Position numbers and translations under genes: made by a program
Notes under the pieces: generated by a model
Seen by the model: only the letters and a program-made list of their open reading frames with translations
Told to the model about the DNA's origin: nothing
Database searches by the model: none
Source: Acinetobacter bouvetii
GTDB lineage: Bacteria > Pseudomonadota > Gammaproteobacteria > Pseudomonadales > Moraxellaceae
Assembly: GCF_902753875.1 (NCBI RefSeq)
Contig: NZ_CADDTS010000022.1
Coordinates: 1-64,000, forward strand
Length of the DNA stretch: 64,000 bases
Direction: 5' to 3'
Shown here: positions 8,703 to 17,340 of the stretch, piece after piece
Layout: the number at the start of each line of letters is the position of its first letter
Position numbering within the stretch: the stretch's first letter is position 1

Positions 8703-8984
8703 ATGAAAGTCGATCATAATAAAGATGCAAACTTGTTGCATGCGATCTATAAAATATTACTGAAAGAATGGGACCCCTTAGGTATTCGTTATAACCCATC
8801 CATGGCTGATGAATACGAAGAATATTTACCTAAAATTTTTAGCATGATTTGTAGTCATTCGAGCGAGTCAGAAATCTTTGAATACCTTTGGCGTATAGAA
8901 AATAAAGTTATGGAACAAAAGGGAAATCGGCAACATACCTCAAGGATTGCCAGCATGCTTAAAGAACTGCAAAATCAGAATTAA
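8703..8984 (+). CDS. Small DUF1871-like protein
   Basis: This 93-residue acidic, helical protein has no signal peptide or membrane segment. The pattern ILLKEWDPLGI ... DEYEEYLPKIF resembles the DUF1871 family of small soluble proteins, some found near contact-dependent or immunity loci, with no proven biochemical function. A purine-rich sequence (AAGGATGGGG) precedes the ATG at 8703. It stands alone between an AT-rich spacer and a shared terminator, so the context gives no further hint. The family call is tentative. Confidence 0.6.
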   Translation: MKVDHNKDANLLHAIYKILLKEWDPLGIRYNPSMADEYEEYLPKIFSMICSHSSESEIFEYLWRIENKVMEQKGNRQHTSRIASMLKELQNQN

Positions 8985-9054
8985 TCTGGTAATGAGTTTC
9001 ACAAATCCATTTTATCCATGGATATCTGAAGCATTTTAAATCAGACCAATACGA

Positions 9055-9087
9055 CAAAAAACCGGTGCTTATGCACCGGTTTTTTTA
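9055..9087. terminator. Bidirectional terminator between convergent genes
   Basis: ACCGGTGC (9061-9068) pairs with GCACCGGT (9073-9080) around a 4-nt loop, with A and T runs on either side. It serves both the DUF1871-like gene and the leftward TonB-dependent receptor gene. Confidence 0.85.
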
Positions 9088-9089
9088 CT

Positions 9090-11156
9090 TTAGAATTTTT
9101 TCTCAACGCTGATTAACACACTTGGAATCGCCTGATTCACCCGTGCTTCGTACAGACTGCCATCCGATTGATTGTTTAAGCGCTCTTTGTAGTCAGTACT
9201 GAAAATGTTACGCGCATTTAGACTGGCAGCCCAGCCATCATTAAAGCGTTTGGTTACACTGATATCCATATTCACGCGTTCGTTACTGGTGCGGTTATAA
9301 GGCTGGTTATCCAAAGCACGTGTAAATTCTGGTACATAGTTCAGATTGACACTGGTTGCAATACGCCACGGCTGATAATTATAAGACAAACCGGCACTGG
9401 CTGTATAAGGTGCGACATCGCTAACTAAACGTTCTTGATGATTGATATCTTCAACTTTGGCGCGCACGGTAGACAGTTGTCCATTCAACATAAATGAATG
9501 ACCATTTTCCGTTTGTTTGAGGGCATAGCGTCCTGCAATTTCAACCCCATAAGTGCTGGCATTGTCCTGGTTGACAGGTCGTTCTACAAATCGCGTGCCT
9601 TCCTGACGGATGACTTTTTCAATGTAGTCGTCAATTTCACGCTGGAACGCCGTAATATTGATCCCGCCTGATGGGGTGTTATAACCCAAGGTGGACTCAT
9701 ATGCCGTAATTTTTTCAGGACGTAAATCCGGATTACCTGCACGATCCGGGTTGTTCAGGCTGCCGGCATCACTATCTGTAGAAATGGAAACCGTCGGTAA
9801 TAAACGGTCTGCCTTTGGACTTTTGAAAGCCTGGCTGATATTGGTTTGTAAAGACCAGTGATCATCAAAGTCAAAACGGTGTGCTAAGACCGGGCTTAAA
9901 TGATGGTCGCTATATTCCACCAGACCAGAGCGGTTAATCCATTCCTGACGTGCACCTAAGGTGATGGTTTGACGGTCAGTAAATTTCCAGCTGCCTTCAG
10001 CATACAAGGCATATTGCTGCTCATCCAAAGTCTGGCTGACATTGCTTTCCAGTTCGTTGCTATGGATATCTGTACCGAACTTGATTTGTTTATTTTCATC
10101 CAGTTTGCGTACACCATCGTATGCAATGCCATATTCATTGACTGTTTCATCCGTATAGCTATTCAGCAGGGTAGAACGGGTTGATTCAGTTTCATTCTGC
10201 TGTTCAACAGAGAGACGAATCTTGTCCGAATTACCTTTGTCTTTACGTTCATAACGGGTATTTAAACGGATACTGTCATTTTTATCATTTTGCAGCTGAT
10301 CGTCACGTGAGCCTTCGCTTTCATTATTGCGATAGAACAATTCTGCAACCAGTTTTTGCTGATCATCTAACTCATATTCCACCCGCGGTGCCAGCATTTG
10401 TGACTTGCGATCAGTCACGCGTTTTTGTTCACGGGACTGGCCATTGCTTTGCGTCTGGGTAATTGAGGTGGTGTCATTCCACATCTGGTTGGCCGACAGG
10501 CTATATAACCAGGCATTATCGCGTCCATCGGCTTGTAGGCTAATATTTTTACGTTGTTCTTCCTGCTGGTCAGATTTAGCCAGACCATAGCCCAAACGGA
10601 CATTGCCGCTGATACGGGCATTATCCAGCGGCTGTTTTAAAATAATATTGATCACTGCTGAAGAAGCAACTGAGGCTTGGGCCACACTCGGCTGTTTGGT
10701 AATTTCGATGCGTTCAATCATGTCTGGTGTCAGGCTGTCGACAATAGACATGCCGCCACGTGGACCTCCTTGCACCGCTTCGCCATTGATCAAGAAGACC
10801 GGTGCGCCGCCGCCACGGAAGCGCATACCAGAAGCACCACCGCCACCGCGTGGACCCTGTCCCGGAGTCGGCATCTGAAAACCGGCGGCACGACGTAAAG
10901 CATCATTGACCGACTGATCGCCAAATTGCAGCATTTCTTCACGGGTGACAATGGTTTTGGCCACGGCACTGATGTCCGGATCTTTTGCCGTCGCTGGTGT
11001 TGCTTCGAGTTTTAAAGTGGCGAGTGTCTGCACCGGAGCAGCCTGCTCTGTAGTGCCGTTTGTTGTAGTTGTATCGGCAGCCCAAGTGGAGGACATAAAA
11101 GTGAGCAAGGCACAACTTAATGTGCTCAGTTGCCAACGCGGTGCGATGCGCTTCAT
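9090..11156 (-). CDS. TonB-dependent outer-membrane receptor
   Basis: This receptor of about 688 residues imports a ligand such as a siderophore across the outer membrane using TonB energy. A signal peptide (MKRIAPRWQ, then a hydrophobic stretch ending STWAA) is followed by a plug domain. The plug contains TREEMLQFGDQSVNDALRRA and FLINGEAVQGG. A long barrel ends in VEKKF, with the C-terminal Phe recognised by the Bam machinery. The ATG at 11156 is preferred over 11171 because it begins the signal peptide directly. The plug carries an unusual glycine-rich stretch (about residues 100-135). I see no convincing Fur box upstream, so the ligand remains open. Confidence 0.88.
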   Translation of the reverse strand: MKRIAPRWQLSTLSCALLTFMSSTWAADTTTTNGTTEQAAPVQTLATLKLEATPATAKDPDISAVAKTIVTREEMLQFGDQSVNDALRRAAGFQMPTPGQGPRGGGGASGMRFRGGGAPVFLINGEAVQGGPRGGMSIVDSLTPDMIERIEITKQPSVAQASVASSAVINIILKQPLDNARISGNVRLGYGLAKSDQQEEQRKNISLQADGRDNAWLYSLSANQMWNDTTSITQTQSNGQSREQKRVTDRKSQMLAPRVEYELDDQQKLVAELFYRNNESEGSRDDQLQNDKNDSIRLNTRYERKDKGNSDKIRLSVEQQNETESTRSTLLNSYTDETVNEYGIAYDGVRKLDENKQIKFGTDIHSNELESNVSQTLDEQQYALYAEGSWKFTDRQTITLGARQEWINRSGLVEYSDHHLSPVLAHRFDFDDHWSLQTNISQAFKSPKADRLLPTVSISTDSDAGSLNNPDRAGNPDLRPEKITAYESTLGYNTPSGGINITAFQREIDDYIEKVIRQEGTRFVERPVNQDNASTYGVEIAGRYALKQTENGHSFMLNGQLSTVRAKVEDINHQERLVSDVAPYTASAGLSYNYQPWRIATSVNLNYVPEFTRALDNQPYNRTSNERVNMDISVTKRFNDGWAASLNARNIFSTDYKERLNNQSDGSLYEARVNQAIPSVLISVEKKF

Positions 11157-11289
11157 TATTGGATGTTCCAAATGTAATTTTGCGTAAGATAGCGTAAAAA
11201 TGTGGAGAAATTTTGTGGAAAATAGGGTAACTGAAAATAAAAGATAAAAATTGGATTGAAGTAATAAATATACTCAAAAAGAATGATTT

Positions 11290-11327
11290 AGCTCCAGATT
11301 CCTGAACTGATTGGAAGTACTGGAGCA
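11290..11327 (-). repeat. Inverted repeat downstream of nasS
   Basis: GCTCCAG (11291-11297) and CTGGAGC (11320-11326) pair, with a nested TTCC/GGAA stem. It lies 48 bp after the nasS stop and has no T run on the minus strand, so it is only a weak transcription-end candidate. Confidence 0.35.
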
Positions 11328-11373
11328 ATGCTACGATTTAAAGGATTTGATACACATCATTCTTCGCAAATGA

Positions 11374-12363
11374 TCACAACGACAGAATACAGTTTTGGCT
11401 GATGCTGTCGATCTGATCAGCATCGATTTCGATCTGATCCCATTTCTGCATTTGCTGAATCAGCCACCGAAAATCTTCAATTTGAGGTTGCGATGAATCA
11501 TCGGCAAAGTGACGGATTATATTTTGAATTGAATGGAACTTTTGCACATGAATGCTGTCGGAGCATTGAAATTGAACAATATTGAAGTCAACCAGCATCT
11601 TCCAGACTTCCGTATAGTCCTCCAGCATCTGCAATTCGCGCTGTGCTTTTTGAATCGCCTGAATGAGGGCAAGGTGTGTATTGGGATGTTGAGCTGCCCA
11701 GTCAGACGTTACGGCCAGTACCTTATCTGCAACCTTGGGAATAATATCCTGACTGCTGGCTACAATCTGGCTGATGCCCAACAGTTCAGCTTGGGTGTTC
11801 CAGGGTTCGCCGACACAAAAACCATCAATCACATGATTGCCCAAAGCTTCGACCATATAAGGGGGCGGAAGAATGGTGAGTTTGGTTGTTTGCGCGACCT
11901 CAACATTGGCGAGGGCCAACCATTCTCTTAAACAATAATGATGGATCGACTGTTTAAATACATGCGCCAGATGAATTGATTGTTGTGTTTGTATGGCAGA
12001 GACCACTTTCTCTGCCGATTGCTGGGCATTATCTTGCGCTGAAATTTGCAGCTCAAAACATAATTTCTGACTTAGACTGATGAAGGCACGGTTATGACTG
12101 AGCACCAGTGCAGTCTGGAAGGGAATACCCAGCTGGTCTTCACCCAGCGCTGCGGCAGGAAGCATGGCAGACAGGCAATGTGCTGCATCTAAAAAGCCAA
12201 AGGCCAGCCGGTCTCTTAGACTGGCCCATGAGGCTTCCTTGACTAAGGTGATATCCAGGCCCAGTTCATCAAAGAAGCCACGCTGTTTGGCCCAAAGGAT
12301 GGCCACACAATCAAGCAAAGGAATGTAGCCAATCTGGATTTTGGTTTTTTCTAATGCTGTCAT
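11374..12363 (-). CDS. nasS: Nitrate/nitrite sensor NasS (periplasmic-binding-like, cytoplasmic)
   Basis: This 329-residue protein is related to the nitrate-binding protein NrtA but has no signal peptide, as expected for NasS. NasS holds NasT inactive and releases it when nitrate or nitrite binds (known from Azotobacter and Paracoccus). The N-terminus IQIGYIPLLDCVAILWAKQRGFF and the segment RDRLAFGFLDAAHCLSAMLPA are characteristic of the family. The C-terminal lobe contains HVIDGFCVGEPWN. It starts 3 bp after the nasT stop codon on the minus strand, so the two are one transcript. The adjacent nitrate operon and its two-hairpin leader support the assignment. Confidence 0.9.
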   Translation of the reverse strand: MTALEKTKIQIGYIPLLDCVAILWAKQRGFFDELGLDITLVKEASWASLRDRLAFGFLDAAHCLSAMLPAAALGEDQLGIPFQTALVLSHNRAFISLSQKLCFELQISAQDNAQQSAEKVVSAIQTQQSIHLAHVFKQSIHHYCLREWLALANVEVAQTTKLTILPPPYMVEALGNHVIDGFCVGEPWNTQAELLGISQIVASSQDIIPKVADKVLAVTSDWAAQHPNTHLALIQAIQKAQRELQMLEDYTEVWKMLVDFNIVQFQCSDSIHVQKFHSIQNIIRHFADDSSQPQIEDFRWLIQQMQKWDQIEIDADQIDSISQNCILSL

Positions 12364-12366
12364 GGC

Positions 12367-12954
12367 CTAATCCTTGAATTGGTTTTGTAACAGTTGTTGG
12401 GCATCCAATAAACGCCGTGCCATTTCTCCAATGGTCATACGGTGGCTCATGGCATTTTTTCTGAGCAATTGAAAGGCCTGTTCTTCAGTCAGGGAATGTA
12501 ATTGCATCATCAGTACTTTGGCTTTCTCTACGATTTTACGGTCGGCCAGTTTATTTTTGGTATCTTCCAGATCATCCAGTAGTTTTTTATGTTTATTAAA
12601 CTGCGCAATCGAAATTTCTAAAATGCTTTGCAGTTTGGCCGGATCAATACCGTCGACAATATATGCCGTGACCCCTGCATCAATGGCACTTTTAATGGTG
12701 TCTTTATGACTGTTTTTCGTGAACAGCACGGTGGGTAAATCAAACTGGCTGACACAGCTTTCAATAATGTCGCGGTGGGGGTGATCCATATCCAACAAGA
12801 TGACATCGGCATGTAACTGTTCCAGACGGAACATACTTAAATGATCAATAGTAAGACAGGCGACCACATCGAATTGATGTTCAATCAGGGACGCTTTTAT
12901 ATAGTTAGCACGTTCTTGATCGTCATCAATCAGTGCAATTTTGAGGTTTGGCAT
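12367..12954 (-). CDS. nasT: ANTAR-domain antitermination regulator NasT
   Basis: This 195-residue response-regulator-like protein binds RNA. The receiver-like domain (1-125) has IALIDDD at the start and Asp55 in VILLDMD at the phosphorylation position. A linker helix is followed by the ANTAR domain (about 130-190), with KAKVLMMQLHSLTEEQAFQLLRKNAM and MARRLLDAQ. Freed from NasS, NasT binds two-hairpin RNA targets and allows transcription to continue into nitrate-assimilation genes. A matching RNA target lies at 13281-13330 in front of the transporter gene. A sigma-54 promoter is visible 51-66 bp upstream of its start. Confidence 0.92.
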   Translation of the reverse strand: MPNLKIALIDDDQERANYIKASLIEHQFDVVACLTIDHLSMFRLEQLHADVILLDMDHPHRDIIESCVSQFDLPTVLFTKNSHKDTIKSAIDAGVTAYIVDGIDPAKLQSILEISIAQFNKHKKLLDDLEDTKNKLADRKIVEKAKVLMMQLHSLTEEQAFQLLRKNAMSHRMTIGEMARRLLDAQQLLQNQFKD

Positions 12955-13004
12955 ATTAGCTAAATATCATCAGGCAAAGGCTGAAAAGTTGCACCTAGAT
13001 ATTA

Positions 13005-13020
13005 AGCAATTTGAATGCCA
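13005..13020 (-). promoter_or_regulatory. Sigma-54 (-24/-12) promoter of nasT-nasS
   Basis: On the minus strand the sequence TGGCATTCAAATTGCT has the invariant GG and GC 12 bases apart, matching TGGCAC-N5-TTGCW with one change in the -24 box. Transcription would start near 12995, about 40 bases before the nasT ATG at 12954. Confidence 0.65.
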
Positions 13021-13084
13021 AAGTTAACAAGAAATTGTGCAGTTTAATTAAAATCCAATATAAAAGTTGAATCGGCCATAGTTG

Positions 13085-13135
13085 TGCACTGTCTTAATGC
13101 AAAAATGCGCTACAAGGATGCACATCTGAATTGCA
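13085..13135. promoter_or_regulatory. Three tandem NtrC-like binding sites (upstream activating sequence)
   Basis: Three 17-bp dyads matching TGCACC-N5-GGTGCA at 9 of 12 fixed positions each lie at 13085-13101, 13106-13122 and 13119-13135. The first two are spaced 21 bp, two helical turns. They lie between two divergent sigma-54 promoters, about 90-140 bp upstream of the leftward and 145-195 bp upstream of the rightward start, which is a normal enhancer distance. Binding by NtrC is inferred from the motif. Confidence 0.6.
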
Positions 13136-13253
13136 TCCAAACGGTCAAGAAGGGAAGAAGTAGCAGGACTAGATTCAAGTTTTGCAGTAAGCAGAGAAAG
13201 TGAATAAACAAAAATTAATTAAAAATAGATATTTAAAGATATTATTTAAATAT

Positions 13254-13269
13254 TGGCATAGTCATTGCA
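13254..13269 (+). promoter_or_regulatory. Sigma-54 (-24/-12) promoter of the nitrate operon
   Basis: TGGCATAGTCATTGCA has GG and GC exactly 12 bases apart, matching the sigma-54 consensus except for one base in the -24 box. Transcription would start near 13280, immediately before the first ANTAR hairpin, so the RNA target would lie at the 5' end of the transcript. Confidence 0.75.
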
Positions 13270-13280
13270 TAACTTATTTT

Positions 13281-13368
13281 GAGTCAAAGACGACTCTAAG
13301 AAATTTGTAAGACGGCCAACGATGTCCGTTCTGATCGAATCTGGTATGCAGCAATCCGCATAGCAGAT
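13281..13368 (+). ncRNA. NasT-responsive leader: two ANTAR hairpins plus a third hairpin
   Basis: Hairpin P1 is GAGTC-AAAGAC-GACTC (13281-13296). Hairpin P2 has arms ACGGCC/GTCCGT around AACGAT (13312-13329), with one C-U mismatch. Both loops are six bases with A at position 1 and G at position 4, which is the ANTAR recognition rule. A third hairpin (13339-13349 with 13358-13368, one G-G mismatch) follows, but no T run does. The leader ends 30 bp before the strong ribosome site AAGGAGA of the transporter gene. Known NasT leaders use an intrinsic terminator, which is not obvious here. Confidence 0.75.
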
Positions 13369-13402
13369 AACCCAATACGTTCAGTTCAGGAAGGAGAAGG
13401 TT

Positions 13403-14749
13403 ATGTCTTCAAATTTATATGAAAAGAAAGCTACAAAAATAAGTCTTTTTAGTTTTAATAGCGCGGCGATGAGAGCCTTTCACATGAGTTGGCTCGCCTT
13501 TTTTGTCTGCTTCTTCGCATGGTTTGCCTGTGCACCACTCATGCCTGTAATTGCAGGTGAATTTCACTTAACTAAAGATCAAATTGCCAATATTAATATT
13601 GCTGCCGTTGCCATCACCATTTTGGTTCGCCTAATTGTCGGTCCTTTATGTGACAAATATGGCCCACGCAAAACCTATACCGCTTTACTGATTATCGGCA
13701 GTATTCCAGTTTTTGGTGTGGCTTCTGCCAACAGCTATGAATCGTTCCTGTTTTTCCGCTTGTTGATTGGTGCCATTGGTGCCAGCTTCGTGATCACGCA
13801 ATATCACACCAGCATTATGTTTGCACCGAATGTGGTGGGTACTGCCAATGCTGCATCAGCAGGATGGGGGAATGCGGGTGGCGGTGCAACTCAAGCCCTG
13901 ATGCCGTTAATGCTTTCTGCCTTGGTGATGTTTGGTGTTGAACAGGCAATGGGCTGGAGAATTGCACTGATTGTCCCAGGTGTGATGATGCTCATAGTCG
14001 GTGCGCTGTACTGGAAATTTACCCAAGACTGTCCACAAGGCAACTTCAAAGAACTTCGCGCAGCGGGTATTCAAGTCGGTAGTGAGAAAAAAGGTGGCAT
14101 GGCGATTCTGATGCATGCTGCGAAAAACTACCGCGTATGGATTCTGTTTGGTGCTTATGCAGCTTGCTTTGGTATCGAAATCTTTATTCACAATATTGTG
14201 GCTATGTACTACGTCGATCATTTCAGCTTCGGACTAAAAGAAGCTGGCATGGCAGCAGGGATTTTCGGTTTGTTGGCACTGTTTGCCCGTGCGCTAGGCG
14301 GCATTATCTCGGACAAAGTGGCAACGGTGAAAGGGCTGGATGGCCGTACCAAAGTGCTGTTTACCATGATTGTGATGGAAGGTTTGTTCCTGATCGTGTT
14401 CTCGCAAATGAATACCGCAATTCTCGCGATCCTAACCATGACTATCTTCGCTTTGTTTACTCACATGGCATGTGGTGCAACGTATGCACTGGTTCCTTTT
14501 ATTGACCGCGATGCTTTAGGTGGTGTAGCTGGAATCATTGGTGCAGGTGGTAACGTGGGTGCTGTAGCAGCAGGTTTCTTGCTGAAAGGCATGCTGGATA
14601 TTCAAACCACATTAATGGTTTTAGGTGGATTGGTGGTGATCGCAGCGAGCTGTGTACTCATGATTCGCTTCTCTGTAGAGCATAAAGAAAAAGAGCAAAA
14701 ACTGTTTGAACAGGCAGTACTTGAACGTAACAACATGGCGCAAGGCTAA
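13403..14749 (+). CDS. narK: MFS nitrate/nitrite transporter (NarK/NasA-type)
   Basis: This 448-residue, twelve-helix major facilitator imports nitrate, and possibly exchanges nitrite, at the inner membrane. The conserved helix 1 region WLAFFVCFFAWFACAPLMP, the MFS loop motif GPLCDKYGPRK and the nitrate-signature glycine-rich helices (AGWGNAGGGATQ and GGVAGIIGAGGNVGA) are all visible. The ATG at 13403 follows AAGGAGA at good spacing. It is the first gene of the rightward nitrate operon, behind the sigma-54 promoter and ANTAR leader, so its expression should depend on both nitrogen status and nitrate. NirB begins 24 bp downstream. Confidence 0.92.
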   Translation: MSSNLYEKKATKISLFSFNSAAMRAFHMSWLAFFVCFFAWFACAPLMPVIAGEFHLTKDQIANINIAAVAITILVRLIVGPLCDKYGPRKTYTALLIIGSIPVFGVASANSYESFLFFRLLIGAIGASFVITQYHTSIMFAPNVVGTANAASAGWGNAGGGATQALMPLMLSALVMFGVEQAMGWRIALIVPGVMMLIVGALYWKFTQDCPQGNFKELRAAGIQVGSEKKGGMAILMHAAKNYRVWILFGAYAACFGIEIFIHNIVAMYYVDHFSFGLKEAGMAAGIFGLLALFARALGGIISDKVATVKGLDGRTKVLFTMIVMEGLFLIVFSQMNTAILAILTMTIFALFTHMACGATYALVPFIDRDALGGVAGIIGAGGNVGAVAAGFLLKGMLDIQTTLMVLGGLVVIAASCVLMIRFSVEHKEKEQKLFEQAVLERNNMAQG

Positions 14750-14773
14750 GTAAAGGGATTAAGGAGAATTGAT

Positions 14774-17320
14774 ATGAAATTAGTCATGATTGGTCACGGG
14801 ATGGTAGGGCACAAGTTCATTGAATCGGTTCTTGAACTTGCAGGTGACGAAGTTGAAATTACCATTCTGGCAGAAGAACCTCGTTTAGCTTATGACCGCG
14901 TTCATTTAACAGAATATTTCACAGGCAAGTCAGCCAAAGACTTAACTTTATGTCGTGCAGATTTTGCCGATGCGTATGGTATAGATTTACGCCTCAGCAC
15001 CAAAGCGGCTGAAATAGACACATTGAACAAAACCGTTACGACTAATCATGGCGAAGTCATTGCGTATGACAAACTGGTATTGGCGACAGGCTCATATGCT
15101 TTCGTACCGCCAATTCCAGGCAATGACCGTGAAAACTGTTTTGTTTACCGGACCATTGAGGATCTGGATGCCATCCGTGCTGCCAGCCTGAATGCCAAAT
15201 CTGGTGTGGTGATTGGTGGGGGCTTACTGGGTCTGGAAGCAGCTAAGGCACTTCGTGATCTAGACCTTGAAACCCATGTGGTGGAATTTGCTCCACGCTT
15301 GATGGCGGTTCAGATTGATGACCTGGGCGGTAAGGTTTTACGTGCAAAAATTGAAAACTTAGGGGTAAAAGTTCACACCCAAAAAGCCACGCAATGCATT
15401 GAAGCAGGTGAAAATACCACGCATGTGATGAAGTTTGGCGATGGTTCTGAACTTGAAACCGATATCGTTTTATTCTCTGCGGGGATTCGCCCACGTGATG
15501 AATTGGCGCGTCAAAGTGGCCTAGCCATTGGTGAGCGTGGCGGTATCGTGATTAACGATTATTGCCAAACCTCAGATGCAGACATTTATGCGATTGGTGA
15601 ATGTGCACTGTGGCAAAATAAAATCTACGGTCTGGTGGCTCCAGGCTATGACATGGCGCGTATTGCAGCCAAGCATGTGATGGCGCAAAACTGCAACACC
15701 TTTGCCGGCGCGGATATGAGCACCAAACTGAAACTAATGGGTGTGGATGTAGCATCGGTGGGTGATGCGCATGCCATGATGCCAAATGCACTCAGCTATT
15801 TTTATACCGATGAAGATGCCATGATCTATAAAAAGATTGTGGTGAATGCAGAGAAAACTAAACTGCTGGGTGCGGTTCTGGTGGGCTGTGCCAAAGAATA
15901 CAATGACCTGTTGCAAATGATGCTGAATGGCTTGGCTGTACCGGAAAATCCGGAAAGCCTGATCATGCCGGGTTATACACAGTCTTCTGCCAAAGCGGGT
16001 GGAAGTGGTGTGGATTTGCTGCCAGACAGTGCAACGATCTGTTCATGTAATAACGTTTCCAAAGCAGATATTTGTAGTGCCATCGCTGATGGTTCAACCT
16101 CACTGGGTGCATTAAAAAAATGTACCAAAGCGGCAACGGCTTGTGGCGGATGTGCACCTTTAGTCACTCAAGTATTGAAATCTGAATTGCAACGTCAAGG
16201 TGTGACGGTTAACAACCACCTTTGCGAACACTTTGCCTACTCACGCCAAGAGCTGTATCACCTAGTACGTGTCAATGAAATCAAAACCTTTGATGATCTG
16301 ATTACCCAACATGGTCATGGTTTAGGTTGTGATATCTGTAAGCCAACCGCTGCGAATATCTTGGCTTCATGCTGGAATGACTTTGTACTGAAACCAAGCC
16401 ATGCCGGTTTGCAAGACAGTAATGACTATTATCTGGGTAACATCCAAAAAGATGGTTCCTATTCAGTTGTACCGCGTATGGCAGGGGGTGAAGTGACGCC
16501 AGATGGCTTGATTGCGATTGGTCAAATTGCCAAAGATTACGGCTTATATACCAAACTCACCGGTGGTCAACGTGTGGATATGTTTGGTGCACAAGTGCAT
16601 CAACTGCCTGAAATCTGGGAAAAACTCATCAATGCTGGTTTTGAGTCCGGTCATGCTTACGGTAAATCTTTACGTACTGTGAAATCTTGTGTGGGCAGTA
16701 CCTGGTGCCGTTATGGGGTGGATGATTCAGTCGGTTTGGCCATCTTCCTGGAAAATCGTTACAAAGGCCTGCGTTCACCGCATAAACTGAAAATGGCGGT
16801 TTCCGGTTGTACCCGTGAATGTGCTGAAGCGCAAAGTAAAGATGTTGGGGTAATTGCCACTGAAAAAGGCTGGAACCTGTATGTGTGCGGAAATGGCGGC
16901 ATGAAACCACGCCATGCGGAATTGCTGGCATCTGACTTGGATACCCAAACTTTAATCAAATATATCGACCGTTTCTTCATGTTCTATATTCAAACGGCAG
17001 ATCGTTTACAACGTACTTCGGTATGGCGTGACAACCTGGAAGGCGGTCTGGATTATTTAAAAGATGTGGTAGTAAATGACTCACTGGGTCTGGCTACAGA
17101 ACTGGAACGCCGTATGAACCATGTGGTCGGCACCTATCAAGATGAATGGCGTACTGCGGTGGAAGATCCGGAAGTACGTAAACGCTTCGTAACCTTTATC
17201 AATGCCAAAGTTGAACAACAAAATGATCCACACATTCAATTCGCCGAGGTTCGCGGTCAAATCCGTCCCAAAACCGAGGCTGAACGTGATGTGACACGTA
17301 TCCCTGTTGTTGAGGCTTGA
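14774..17320 (+). CDS. nirB: Assimilatory nitrite reductase, large subunit NirB
   Basis: This 848-residue enzyme reduces nitrite to ammonium with NAD(P)H through FAD, Fe-S centres and siroheme. The order seen is an FAD/NAD oxidoreductase domain (about 1-400, with YDKLVLATGS and VVIGGGLLGLEAA), a BFD-like [2Fe-2S] domain (about 421-465, ICSCNN to ACGGC), then the ferredoxin and sulfite/nitrite reductase repeats. The siroheme/[4Fe-4S] ligands appear as CVGSTWC near 638 and CTREC near 679. Length is normal for NirB. The start at 14774 has AAGGAGAA upstream. Its small-subunit domain is provided by the N-terminus of the next gene. Confidence 0.95.
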   Translation: MKLVMIGHGMVGHKFIESVLELAGDEVEITILAEEPRLAYDRVHLTEYFTGKSAKDLTLCRADFADAYGIDLRLSTKAAEIDTLNKTVTTNHGEVIAYDKLVLATGSYAFVPPIPGNDRENCFVYRTIEDLDAIRAASLNAKSGVVIGGGLLGLEAAKALRDLDLETHVVEFAPRLMAVQIDDLGGKVLRAKIENLGVKVHTQKATQCIEAGENTTHVMKFGDGSELETDIVLFSAGIRPRDELARQSGLAIGERGGIVINDYCQTSDADIYAIGECALWQNKIYGLVAPGYDMARIAAKHVMAQNCNTFAGADMSTKLKLMGVDVASVGDAHAMMPNALSYFYTDEDAMIYKKIVVNAEKTKLLGAVLVGCAKEYNDLLQMMLNGLAVPENPESLIMPGYTQSSAKAGGSGVDLLPDSATICSCNNVSKADICSAIADGSTSLGALKKCTKAATACGGCAPLVTQVLKSELQRQGVTVNNHLCEHFAYSRQELYHLVRVNEIKTFDDLITQHGHGLGCDICKPTAANILASCWNDFVLKPSHAGLQDSNDYYLGNIQKDGSYSVVPRMAGGEVTPDGLIAIGQIAKDYGLYTKLTGGQRVDMFGAQVHQLPEIWEKLINAGFESGHAYGKSLRTVKSCVGSTWCRYGVDDSVGLAIFLENRYKGLRSPHKLKMAVSGCTRECAEAQSKDVGVIATEKGWNLYVCGNGGMKPRHAELLASDLDTQTLIKYIDRFFMFYIQTADRLQRTSVWRDNLEGGLDYLKDVVVNDSLGLATELERRMNHVVGTYQDEWRTAVEDPEVRKRFVTFINAKVEQQNDPHIQFAEVRGQIRPKTEAERDVTRIPVVEA

Positions 17321-17340
17321 AAGAATAAAGGAGAAAGAAT

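Noticed and set aside
11157-11373. Fur box in front of the TonB-dependent receptor
   Set aside because: The AT-rich stretch contains only partial GATAA-type matches with no palindromic half pair; none is good enough to report.
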